This document shows positions 35,763-46,510 of a stretch of DNA of 64,000 nt, piece after piece (the first letter of the stretch is position 1; the number at the start of each line of letters is the position of its first letter). The DNA lies in the NCBI GenBank assembly GCA_900642245.1, contig CAAAJI010000174.1, positions 43,154 through 107,153 of the forward strand, read 5' to 3'. This stretch comes from Fragilaria radians (lineage: Eukaryota > Bacillariophyta > Fragilariophyceae > Fragilariales > Fragilariaceae). The notes under the pieces are model-generated. The model saw nothing but the letters and a program-made list of their open reading frames with translations, was not told where the DNA came from and searched no databases. Made by a program: the position numbers and the translations under genes.

Positions 35763-37659
35763 GTAAGAGATAAGCATAGCCTCTAAGAAAATTCACAAAC
35801 TTAAATTTCCTATAATACGGCTTTTAAGGAATCGTTCTTGCCCCAGAATTAAAAACGATTGCTAACCAAATAGGCGGCTCATCACATGATGTGATTATTG
35901 GACAGAATCTCATAATGAATTAAGAATGTGTCACCTTGAGACCGCCTGATTTCGAATGACTAAGGAACTATAATGGAATCCAGAATCCATTCTGAGTGGT
36001 TGGACACAGCAAGTTTCTATTACCTCTGTATAGAGTCTCTCTAAGCAAAGGATATCTGAATGGGTCCCTGAGTATCTGAAAGCTTTGGACAAAATAAAAA
36101 GATTACAGTCGCTAAGGCATTGATGCCATACCCTGTTTGCATTAGACCACAGTAATTATGCATGACAAGACTACTAGTGCCAAACCCGGAACCAGATAAG
36201 TCATCCAATGCCACAACCTCCTCCATTTGTAAAAGGACAGTACATGTCAATCTTGTCATTGAACCATTACGTATTCCGCAAAGCATAACAGATCAGTTTA
36301 ATTGGCACAGATGTATCTGAATATCACTGTACCACATGTTCAGCAAAAGAATCTAGTACATTCGCGACTAAAATCTAGGAGAGTGATCATTGTAAAATAT
36401 TAACTTTGCAACACAACGTCGAAAAGGGTAATCCTGAAGTCTCGGGTAGTTGCATATAATCAGCTTTCTATTTCACTTCCTTTACCCCTATATTCCCCAA
36501 CAAGGTTTTCTTGAGGCTACTCACTCAAGTGATCTAACTCTTCAATGATGAAGCACAAGCTGATGTATTGTTTATCCAATCATGCCACAGCTAACAATCA
36601 ATATCATCATTGAATTGCTGGACTGATTGCTACTAATCCAACAATCCGACAAATTACAATCACCTTTGTTGCTGTCATCTGAACTATTCGCTTCATAGGC
36701 AAAACTAACCAGGTTGATGTGTTGCATTTCAGCATTATTAAATAGCTTATTTTGCTTTAGTTTGTTTGTTGGAGTTAAGATGTGCCATATCTTGGTCAAT
36801 AATCTCCACTTATTGCCCATAGAGTAATGATTCCTGATAAGTGACAGAAACTCAAAGAATTTCAAAATATTATTAGAATCCTGCCTTTTTCCCAGTATTT
36901 TACCTATGCTTTTTACTCTTGTCATTCATTTGTCTTAAACTTGATTCACAAATTTCAGTCGTAATCTCGTCATGAGTTGGTCTTGTTTTTGTCGCCATGA
37001 AGAGATAGCATGTAATTGGATATACACGCTATACTTTTTGATATAAAAACTTTTTATTGTGATGCTTATTTCTGTTCTGTATTTCTCATCATTCTTAAAC
37101 TGTTATCTGTTTTACAAAGTTCGGGAAACGAATGATCACAGGATCAGAAGTCATTTCTTCGCATAAGTAGTGACTCACGAGTACAAGGGATCGCGAGGTC
37201 CACGTAAAAGCAAGATTGGATGTTATTTTTTTTCACATCGTCGAATGGACAAATTTTATTCAAGTCATTTATGGTAAATTGAGTTATCGATTTGGATGAA
37301 TACATGAATCCGATTAGATACAACAAGTTCTTCAGACTATTTAAGTTACAAATAGATTTTATAGTGATCCTTTGGGAATTTCAATATTGAATTGCGATGC
37401 AATTCCTCCTCATATTTCCGTATGTAATATATCTGCCCTTCAATTTATCAGCTTCGACTATGTCCATGACTTCACGGATCATCGTCATTATTCACGACTT
37501 AATCGTAGAATCATAAAGGGCCCAATCGTTAGTTTGATAAACGTTATTAACGGTATTACGATTACTCCTATAGTTAGGAACGCAAAATACGTAGTTCAAT
37601 CGTTGAATCATTTTGTTTTCATTTTTCAAACTGAGCATAGAAAGTCTCGGATACGCGAT

Positions 37660-38465
37660 ATGATGAACAAACAATGTGAAAATGAGAAATCATTATCATT
37701 ATCACATGAAAGCAGTATCGGCGTTGCAAAAAGGAAGGTAAATAATCTTGATTTATCGAATGATGAATCCTTGAGTAAGAGAGAAAAGAAGCATCGTCGG
37801 CATGAGATGACAGAAGAAGAACGTCGAAGTGAACGTCGATCTGCTAATCGAAAATCTGCATTCGAGAGCCGCCATAGACGAAAGGTACGTTTTGTGACAT
37901 GACGGTAAGATATTCCTATAATTTCAAGAAGAGTCTAAATTTAGATTGTTTGAATTTGGTGATGCAAAAATTGCAGGTCCTTATTGAAGAGTTACAAGAT
38001 ACCGTACAAAATTTGACCAAAGAAAATTCGTCTATACGCAAGGAACTTGAGGAACTTCGAATGAAAGCCGAGGATCTCATGAGAGAAAATCTCCAACTTC
38101 GAATTCAGCAACAATTGGCATGCAATTTATCATCAGCATCGGCATCGTTGCCACTATCGACCACATCCCGCAACTCAGCAGCAATGTCAATAGCTCCGAA
38201 TGCAGCGTCATTATCGATGACGTCGAATACTATCCCATTACCATTATCAGTTCCTTCTCACAGATCGTCCTTATGGAGAATCCCAGATGGCATGAACGCA
38301 AATGTACCTATGTCTATGCCTCCCTCTTTAGATCAATTTATTTCCCTGCGAGGTGGCGTACATTCGCTTATTCGACAAACGAGTGAGAGAAATGCGACAT
38401 CGCATAATGATTTGACTGCAGAGTACTTGCGAAGTTTGTATGAGGGAAATGATCCAACTAGATAA
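37660..38465 (+). CDS. bZIP transcription factor (basic region NRKSAFESR)
   Basis: Two exons, 37660-37884 and 37977-38465, 92-bp GT-AG intron in phase 0; 237 aa from MMNKQCENEK. The frame is open upstream to a TTG, and a further 5' exon cannot be excluded. A basic, Lys/Arg-rich lead (SKREKKHRRHEMTEEERR) is followed by the basic region SERRSANRKSAFESRHRRK, showing the N-x7-R signature. The intron falls exactly between the basic region and the zipper; exon 2 starts VLIEELQDTVQNLTKENSS and continues the coiled coil through LEELRMKAEDLMRENLQLR. The C-terminal region is Ser/Pro/Met-rich and ends AEYLRSLYEGNDPTR. Basic region and zipper start resemble the bZIP at 31352-32185, which lacks this intron. 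The stop is 59 bp from the stop of the convergent protease gene as re-modelled here. Confidence 0.84.
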
Positions 38466-38524
38466 TAACATTATATTTCTATTCCTTCAGTGATCGCAGA
38501 GAAATAAGAGTCAATGAAAATTAC

Positions 38525-40385
38525 TTATGTTCTATCGTCACCAGTTCCATAGTCTCGTATTTCAAGAGGAAGTAGTGAGTTTGTTTCGACTTCTCTTGAT
38601 GTTCTTATAGCATGCTGATCTCTCCGTCTATATCCTCGTGATCGAGCACGTTGTCGACAATCTTGTGTCAATGGCCAAACAACAAAAAACATCACGAGCA
38701 ATATGCTGAGGCATCCATACGAAAGTGCTGGATTAGATAGGAGAATGCTTTGGATAGAGAGTATGAGATCAAGATTACCAATTAAAGTTTCCTACAGATT
38801 TGAATTACCTTTCGACGCTTTTACAGGTTGAAGAATTCTTCAGCCCTATCCAGCCGCAGTAATTGTTGACACGGCTTTCTTCTAAGGGGCGCTTCGAATC
38901 ACTACCGTCAGACTTTGAATCGTTCATGGGATTTGTATCACTATTACGTAATGGTAACAAAACCCCGTCAAGAGCTACACTAGGATTTTTCGCGATCCCA
39001 CAAACTCCGGGCTCACCCCTCTTACCAGACCCTCGTTTAATCCTAATGAACCCATTTTCACCCCAAGATTCGCTCCAGCTGTTCCGTGCAATCCAATATC
39101 GTATAATCTGACCGTTTCGATTTGCCTCTTCACCGTAGCCTACAATTAAAATAGCATGATTAGCTACTTGACTACAATCTTGATTATCATAGATGCCTTC
39201 CTTATAAGCAAGAAATTTGAGATCTGAGCCATTGATACCCACTGCTATTGGTCCGATCCAACGCAGAACTAATGCCATATTATCTTCATGATCGGTTGAT
39301 AAGATTCCCCAACTCTGTGCCGTTGCTATAGGTGAAGCAACTTTGCGAACGCGACAGACACCTTCATCTCCTTCATAAGGATAATTCTTCGCTGAAGTCA
39401 ATCCATACCGTCGGATAAAGGAATAAGCCAGCAACGGATTTCCACCTGTACAACCTTGATCAGCCGCTGTGTCACAATCCACAAGCTCTTGTACAGAAAG
39501 GCGTGCCATCTTTATGGTGTTGCGCTCCGTAATTCGACTTATCCGCTTGGCCTTATTTGGGATGTCCTCCCCTGGCTCTATCCTTGCCAGACTGTCCCTG
39601 TAGGCTTCGAACGCAGTTCTTCGCGATACACTAGCTTCCAGAGTTCCAGTAGCTGCAAATGCCCAACAACTTCCACATAATCCCTGTCGAGTATAATGAT
39701 CGCTGAGAAAGAGACAAATATGACACAGAAAGTGCTAACGAAGAATTCCTACCTGATCGGAAGCTCGATGAACTATAGAAACGCCATCTGGATTTTCTTT
39801 CGTTGCCCAATTCAATGAAAAGTTGAAGTCATCAATATGATCCGTTGTTTTGTAAAGATTCGTTTCATCGTCTGGAACATTCAAACTATTATCCTTACGC
39901 CCCCGCCTTTGTTCCTTATCCCTAAACGCGGTAATTGATTGATACGTTGCATTTTTCTCGAAGCTCTTGTAGTTAAAGTATATGCTTTGGTTATGAGTGA
40001 TGTTATGGAAGTAATCAAAATGAGAGAATTCGAGAATAGATTTCAATGAGTGAAGTTTACGGAAGCTTAAGTTGGTTTCCACATCAATTTGATCTTCCCA
40101 TTTGGCAGTTTGTGGTGTCGTGAATGGTAGCTCATAATCATGTAAGCTTGAAAATTGGTTCAATGTTATGTGATGATTTGTATCATTCTTCGCATTGTGT
40201 TCGTGGATGAGATAAATGTGCTCTAGGAACCTTTGATATCGTTTGTCATCAAGATCTCTTTCGTAATGTTTAGAATAGGCCCGAAACAACGCGTCGCATC
40301 CATCTCCTCTATTGATTCGAACACCCTTGTCAAGGACACAATTAGATAGGAGCTTCTCGTCAAATAGGAATGGAGAAAGGTGCAT
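38525..40385 (-). CDS. Papain-like cysteine protease (C1A) with C-terminal membrane anchor
   Basis: Three exons: 39753-40385, 38809-39683 and 38525-38747, with introns of 69 and 61 bp; all GT-AG, 576 aa. Exon 1 holds an I29-type inhibitory prodomain (FRAYSKHYERDLDDKRYQRF, then HITLNQFSSLHDYEL). The exon 1/2 join makes RASDQ/GLCGSCWAF: oxyanion Gln211 and nucleophile Cys217. His387 (VANHAILIVGYG) and Asn412 (ARNSWSESWGENG) complete the catalytic set, so the enzyme should be active. Exon 3 encodes a single hydrophobic span (PALSYGCLSILLVMFFVVWP), an Arg-rich stop-transfer (RQRARSRGYRRR) and a tail with an acidic dileucine, ETNSLLPLE. If exon 3 were skipped, the frame would end four residues into the intron at SVER. 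No signal peptide is seen at MHLSPFLFDE; an upstream signal-peptide exon is likely missing (an acceptor-like GGATACAG precedes the ATG). Confidence 0.82.
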
Positions 40386-42110
40386 TTCTGTATCCCAAAT
40401 TTATGCCGTTCACATTACATAGCCATATGGAACTTGGAGCACTTATAGGTTTTTGACCTCGTCAAAGACATGCGTGTCATCAGCGGCTGTCAGATTGGGA
40501 ACACAGAATTTCCTAATCGACGATACGCGATCGTATTAAATAGTCAGAATCTCGGTTTTCACTTACGATAGGCCTGGTGCCCTAGTCATGAAACAAAAAT
40601 TGTTTGCATTAGAAATGGAACATAAGGAAACCTTCAAGTAAGATTGCGATGATGTGCCAAGCTGACTTAGCTTACTTGAACTTGAATGCATGAATAAGAA
40701 TCTACATGAGAATCCCTAAAATGCCCGTAGACACAATCAAGAGAATTTAGCACTCAGCAGAGAGTGAGCATGACCAATAAGATTGTAGCGGAATTCATTA
40801 ATTTGATGCAGTAATAATGGCTATAAAATTGACCATCTAGAGTGTACCATATAACTGCTTGCTGTCCTCTCCCTCAATGTTGACGACGAGAACTAATGAA
40901 GTAATGAGCCAAATATTTCATGCACGGATACATAGCAACCTTCACTCATCATGATTTTTCGACAAAAATATAGCTGACTTGAGAGCAAAACAATCCTTTA
41001 AAAAAGTCAGCAATGAATCTGAAGATGCGTTTATTTTTTTCAAATGAGCATTGTTGCATGATTCTAGTCTAAAAGGCTACCTAGCATATTCTTGTATTTT
41101 CCAACTTAGAGAATTTCAAATTGAGTTTTGTGTTCTTATAGTCGTACGCCTGTTTTATCTTTTACTACGTGGAGTTCCCAATCGACAATTTATTTAACTT
41201 ACTAGTAAACAAGGCAATTAATTTGATCCTTCAACCAAGTCTCTTACGCTTTCAAGCAAATCCTTACTGCCTGCTATACTCGATGGTAGTTTCAATTACT
41301 CATACGATTCCCAAACGACTGGACCGGAATGTTCAAAAGATTCACGCTTACCCTGTAATCTTGCCTGTTACAAGACCAAATCTGAAATGATCTCATCATG
41401 ACCTTTCTTAGAAATAGAAAGATCAAGAGCATTACGTTTAAAGGATTTTGCCATTGTGTCTCTAATAATAATGCCACGTTAAGTTTTTGTTTGAGCCAAC
41501 CTTAAACACCAAAGGATTGATTTCGTATGTTTTATCAGTTTATGCGCCGTGAATTCAAAAGCAAAAGGGAAAATTCTGGCTACAACCTTTCCCATACCTT
41601 ACTCAAATTTGATGGATTTCAGGGATGTAATCAGATTGAAAGAGCAACTGTGGAGTGACCAAGTTTCTATGTAATTCTAAAGACTTTTCATGAGGCCGTT
41701 CTGGTCTTGCCTTCTTCCTCTTTCCTTGTTTTCATGCAGGTAACTTACGTAATTCCCAAATGTGCCTTACACACTAACCTTGTAAACTTTTTTTGTTTAT
41801 CAATCTTTTTCTCGACATGAATTTGGCTACGGCTTTTCTTCCAATAATTTAGATGATTTAAACGAGACTCATTGCTAAGTTTCTTTTCTTGTTCGTCGTT
41901 CCTGAAAAAAATTAGAATGATAGGATTAGCTTTCTCACCCAAGATTCTTGGCTAAAATATCTGCCAAAATTTTCATAGATTGTACAATATCACGCAACAT
42001 GATAATCTACTCCTGTATAAAGTGACGCTTTTTTCAATGAGCTTTATCCACACTCCAGATTTTCTGTATTGAGACAAGAAAACAGCTCCTATGTTCTCAA
42101 CTCAGATCTT
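40386..42110. other. Intergenic, no gene seen
   Basis: This stretch includes the presumed promoter and perhaps a missing 5' exon of the protease. GTAAGT at about 40561-40566 (minus) is donor-like, but I could not define a convincing exon. The remainder is A+T-rich without recognisable features. Confidence 0.4.
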
Positions 42111-44445
42111 AAAGCGCTTCCATCAATTGTGTGATGAATCTGACTTCTCGCGCCGTTTTGTATAATGCAACATATTCAGCCTCTATGGTTAATTGGTATA
42201 AAGCTTGGTTGAGCCTTCGAGTTCCAAGAAATTTAAATCTTATCTCTTTCTCTCGTCTTTATTACAGCCCAAACCAATGTTGCAATAAAACGAGACAATC
42301 TAAATTGGATCATGTTTTGCTTCATATTCAACCCGTTCACCTTGTCAGAAACAAGTATTCATTTTCTCTCCTATGCAGTTTCTCACAAACATGTAGTCTC
42401 ATCGACATAAGACTATTCTCTGACCGAAGTACCAATATCTCATCTGGATAATTTCACCAAATGTAGAACAAAACCCAATTTGGCCTCTCTTCATCAGCCG
42501 TTTATGTTAGTTCTTGGGGTTGCAATCCGCAACATAACCACATCAAAGGCAAAATATTGCCCATTCCTGCACTAAAAAAGTGTATGGAGTTCAATTTCAT
42601 TATGACTGAAACTTAATTATGTGATCTCTTCCTCAAAGCTCTTATGCTACTGCTTGGCAGCTTATACTAACCTATAAAATGGATTTGCTAAGTCTTAGAG
42701 TCTTAATCTCAAAGACTTCTCAAATTTCTTCCTCCATATTGCCATTCAAGTTGGCAGTTTGAATATTGAGCCACCATATCTCTTCCTTTAGCTTCTGAAT
42801 CAACAAAAGAATGGTTCTAACGCTTGAATCATGGAAAACAGGGGATCTTTTGTTCATAAAATCTTCTCCTGCCGCTTGTGAATAACACTTTTGATTGAAA
42901 ATCCAGGGATTCCCCACCAATTTTCTTCGTGTTGGGATGTCATTATGTACTATACGTTGAATTTTCCACGCATGCAGCTCTTGCTGGATGGTATATTGGA
43001 AACTGCTTTTTTTGCTTGAAGTTTGTTCATGATTAGTGTAATTGAAAGTACTATTTTGGTTTTTCTCAGCCATTTTATATCTTGAATCAGCATTGCTTAT
43101 TCGTTCTTCAAATCATACACTTTAAAGGTGTCCTTGAGAGGACGTATTTCATATCCTAAACTTATTTTATTGTTGGATGGTCAAATTCAAAATTTGATTT
43201 CAGCTTACCACAAAATACTCAAATTCTTTGCATATATCACCTCTATTCTTTGAAAGGACTCATAGGGGATCTCAATAGGTTCCCGAGATCTCATCGCAAA
43301 GCGTGGTTGATGTGGACGCACTTTGTGCTCATAATTTGTCTCATTACTCTTGTAGGAACCCTGCATCATTCAAAATGGTACACACTCTAAGCTCGTTTTA
43401 ACATGCATATTTTGTTCCGGTGTGTTATGTTTTGAGAATTCCAAATTAATATGCATTCCTTCTTTCTCAAGTAAATTTTTGCAAGGCAACATTTGCACCT
43501 GCATTATCTTCTCGCACTCACAATATTAATTCGGAGTTTATTTTGCCTCCAAACCCTTCAAAACATTCGTAGTATTCTCCATGCAAATAATCTTAGAATT
43601 TCAAGCTCCAGTTCATGGTTACCGCTGGATCTTCTATCATCAACCACATGCTTTCCCTTTCCCATTATTTTCTTGATGTAGCTCACATCTAACAGCATTT
43701 TTTCTCCTGCTCTCTGGGTGGTTGAATTGCTTTAATAGCTTATTTTCTTTGCTTGATTTTAGCGAGGGTTTTAGTCAACACGCTCCTTGTTTTCCAACTA
43801 AGCTAATGACTAATCCCCCAGCTGCCTTTTTGGTCAGCTCACTCAAGGCATGAATGAGATTTTGAATTAACCTTTATATCTCTATCTTCCTCTAACTGTT
43901 ATTAAGTATTTAAGGTGCTATTCTAAGTTATCTGTCCTCCAGAGTAACTAATTATAACTCGAATTCACACCGTATCTCTATCTACCTCTTTTCACTAATG
44001 TAGAAACCCTTTTTCTGAAGCTTTATTGCTCTCCTATTGTCAACAATTTCTCTCTGATTGCTTTCCTTGCAATAAAAAAAGTTGGTATCAGAGCCATAGC
44101 TGCCTTCAAGGGCAGTCTATCTTTCTCTCTCTGCCTGGACACATTTTTGCCTATCTGGGCTCTATCAGGGACCTTTTCTTGATCTTTCTCCTTTACCCAA
44201 GCCTTGTTCTGTTTTGTGTCATTTCTTGTTACATTTACAGCAGAAGCCATTGAAGAAAATAAAAAATTCCATTTCATGCCTTCTCCATCTCGATTTTTTC
44301 CTGACTTAAACATGCAGTCAGAACCATTGTGTCCATTCATGTCACAACAAAAGTAGAATCCCTTATATTTCTTGCTTCTTTCTTTGTTGAAAAGATCATT
44401 CTCTACTTGACATATGCCTTTTTTCCTTTCGCGTTTTGATTTCAT
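42111..44445 (-). mobile_element. Decayed Ty1/Copia retrotransposon
   Basis: Three protein landmarks lie in the right order on the minus strand. (1) A gag-like zinc knuckle FCCDMNGHNGSDCMF at about 44314-44356. (2) Reverse transcriptase at 42720-43073, with RRKLVGNPWIFNQK, then SPVFHDSSVRTILLL and IQTANLNGNMEEEI, the latter corresponding to the usual ETAFLNGxLEEEI with substitutions. (3) RNase H at 42111-42190, with LTIEAEYVALYKTAREV (the TEAEY motif). Stops and frameshifts separate these pieces, and integrase could not be recognised between 43100 and 44000, so the element is inactive and old. A plus-strand tRNA primer-binding-site-like sequence inside it suggests a second, nested remnant. 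Confidence 0.72.
44083..44095 (+). other. Copia-type primer-binding-site-like sequence
   Basis: TGGTATCAGAGCC is the complement of the 3' end of plant-type initiator tRNA-Met used as primer by many Ty1/Copia elements, normally just inside the 5' LTR. It lies on the plus strand within a minus-strand Copia relic. The sequence before it is LTR-like only in part (a TGTTA...CAACA span, about 43908-44045, ends 38 bp too early). Confidence 0.4.
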
Positions 44446-45531
44446 CCTCCGTTGAACTTTCTTATTGTTACCACATCATTTCCAGATCATTTTCAAGGAG
44501 GTCCAGTGTAGTTTCATACTCCTCTGGCCGTTTCTGTAGGATATGGATCAAGAAATCCATTTAAGTCATCCTCTGTCCCTGAATCTCCATTTCCAAGCCT
44601 TGTTTCACTGGTCTGGGTAGTCTGTTCAATTAAGACTTGACAATTTTGTCTTTTTTCCTTCATTAAACTTCCTTTTGTCACTGCCTTACACTGGGCTACC
44701 ATATTATCCATGCTACACCCGCGTTCCACCAGGAAACGGCTAGCAAGAATAACGCAGGTATCCTAAGGTCAGCTTAATGAGAATAAAAATGTTGTGTAGA
44801 ACAAAAGGGCTAAAGCTGACTTGATTTTGAATTTCAGCACGTATGCAAACCGAGAAATTGTGACCTATCGATCCTTTCAGATTTTGGAATATGAATCTGC
44901 TGGAATTCACAATTCTGACGCAATGAGAAGCACAGAAAAAGCTACATTATGCCTTGAGGAAATCTTTTGTCCCCTTGGTTGGTGTAATCTCTAAATCAGC
45001 AAGCTAATCTCCGTATCCTCTCAACATTTGATTTGCCAAGGAAGTAATGGACCATCTTACTTAATCCTTCTTCTTCGAAAAAGGCGAAATCTTGATCGGA
45101 ACGTCCATAACAGAGCAACAATTTTCAATTACTGTTCAAGATTGAAAAAGAGTTACTCAAACTCAAAGAAAACGAGAGTATAAGCTTTAGTGAATGACAT
45201 AAAAACCCTAATTCGGAGCGACAATAATAGTCTACGTAACAAAAAGAACAGGAGAAAAGTCAGATTGCCAGTTAAGTCTAGATCCGACATTTTGTTTGGC
45301 TTACATCTTGTCTTTAATTTAACATTAAGTTACATTAGTATATATCCTTTATCTCCATATTAGAAATCGATGTGTCCTGAAACCTTATGTGTGTTAAATA
45401 AATTCAAACTAGAAATCTGACTGCAGCCAAATGATGACGTGGCTGTGCTCAATGGATCGTGACACCAAGTTCTGTGCCTTTGTTTCTATCTTCCTCCTTA
45501 ATCTAATTGTGAACCCTTTGAAAGCCTCTAT
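44446..45531. other. Intergenic / possible further gag remnant
   Basis: A minus-strand frame at 44514-44729 (contains LMKEKRQN) could be the upstream part of the decayed Copia gag but is not diagnostic. The right end contains the promoter of the following plus-strand gene. Confidence 0.35.
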
Positions 45532-46257
45532 ATGCATATACATAGCATGAGGAATATTAGCTTAGGGTCCAAGATATGGACAAAACAATTTGCTATTTTG
45601 CTATTCATGTTGAATCGAAATTCCATGGCCTTTATTCGCGTTGTACGCCCTCAAACTGTCTATGGACTATGCCGAACTCCTATAATGATTACTACCCGAT
45701 GGGGGTCTATGGAAAATTTCGATGATATGCCCTCTTCTGTTGGTGATGCGGCAAGTTCTGATGGGGAAGCCTTGGCAAGAGAATTTTACCAACAAATTCG
45801 ACAGCGAGAGGAGGATAGAGAAGAAAAGGAAGTCAACGAAGGAGATCTCCGATTTACCACGAACCTTCGGGCGACAGGAAAGACAGTAGTTCCCCTGGAT
45901 TCACCTACTACAATGCCACGAAAGTTCATTGGTCAGAATATGAATAAGAATCCAAATGAACCATCTGCTGGTTTATTTTCTGGTCGTGGTGTGTCTGTCT
46001 ATAGTGTACCGAGATCGACGCCTAGACAACGTATGATGGAAAATGAATTCAAATTGGTGGGGAGGAATGAAACAACGTTGTTAATTCAAATAGCAGTGAC
46101 CCTAGGGTTACTGACATTTGCTCTATACATAGGAATGACGGGAGGCATAACTTCCAACGATTGGAGTAGTGTACCTGACAACATTGATACCAGTATGGAA
46201 GGGATTGAGGGATTGCTGCCTGTTCCAACCGATACGGAGATAAGCTTGTGGTTGTAA
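45532..46257 (+). CDS. Single-pass membrane protein, function unknown, possible plastid protein
   Basis: Intronless, 241 aa; both ATG 45532 and the in-frame ATG at 45547 (MRNISLGSK) are possible starts. The N terminus has a signal-peptide-like hydrophobic run (KQFAILLFMLNRNS) followed by MAFIRVV, loosely reminiscent of the diatom plastid-targeting site with a Phe after the cleavage point. The middle is acidic and charged (FYQQIRQREEDREEKEVNEG). Then comes a distinctive block, GLFSGRGVSVYSVPRSTPRQ, then NEFKLVGRNETTLLIQIAV, running into a transmembrane helix (VTLGLLTFALYIGMTGGI). The end is acidic (LPVPTDTEISLWL). It looks like a real conserved gene, but I know no named family; plastid membrane location is inferred from the N terminus only. 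Confidence 0.65.
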   Translation: MHIHSMRNISLGSKIWTKQFAILLFMLNRNSMAFIRVVRPQTVYGLCRTPIMITTRWGSMENFDDMPSSVGDAASSDGEALAREFYQQIRQREEDREEKEVNEGDLRFTTNLRATGKTVVPLDSPTTMPRKFIGQNMNKNPNEPSAGLFSGRGVSVYSVPRSTPRQRMMENEFKLVGRNETTLLIQIAVTLGLLTFALYIGMTGGITSNDWSSVPDNIDTSMEGIEGLLPVPTDTEISLWL

Positions 46258-46510
46258 AGGATACACAACTAGAATGAGGGGACGACCACAGCATGAAGAT
46301 GCAACACCGTCGATTCATACTGTATTTTATTTTACACACTCTTTAAGAAAAATCTAATGTATTGGATTTCATCTTTCAATATGTTTTCCATATGATTGTA
46401 GAATGAAGAAAAATTTCTTTACTTGTACAACGGTACAGATGTCAGTCACCGAAGAGTATGGTATACATTGATAGCCTTCAGATTTAAATTTCAAACAATT
46501 CGGAAAAAAA

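Larger units (their letters stand above)
32186..37659. other. Long region without supported genes, including an N gap
   Basis: 5.5 kb between two bZIP genes. It contains the assembly gap 33268-33443, a diverged repeat pair (about 32489-32760 and 34321-34590) and exon-like open stretches at 35595-35762 and 35828-35920, listed separately. Otherwise I see short A+T-rich frames only. The 5' exons of both bZIP genes may lie in here. Confidence 0.45.

Noticed and set aside
36041..36286. 81-codon minus-strand frame (contains GSGFGTSSLVMHNYCGLMQ)
   Set aside because: It looked faintly like a protease or retroelement piece, but no defining motif could be confirmed.
42131..42451. 106-codon plus-strand frame
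   Set aside because: The reverse strand encodes a Copia RNase H motif here, so the plus frame is an antisense shadow.
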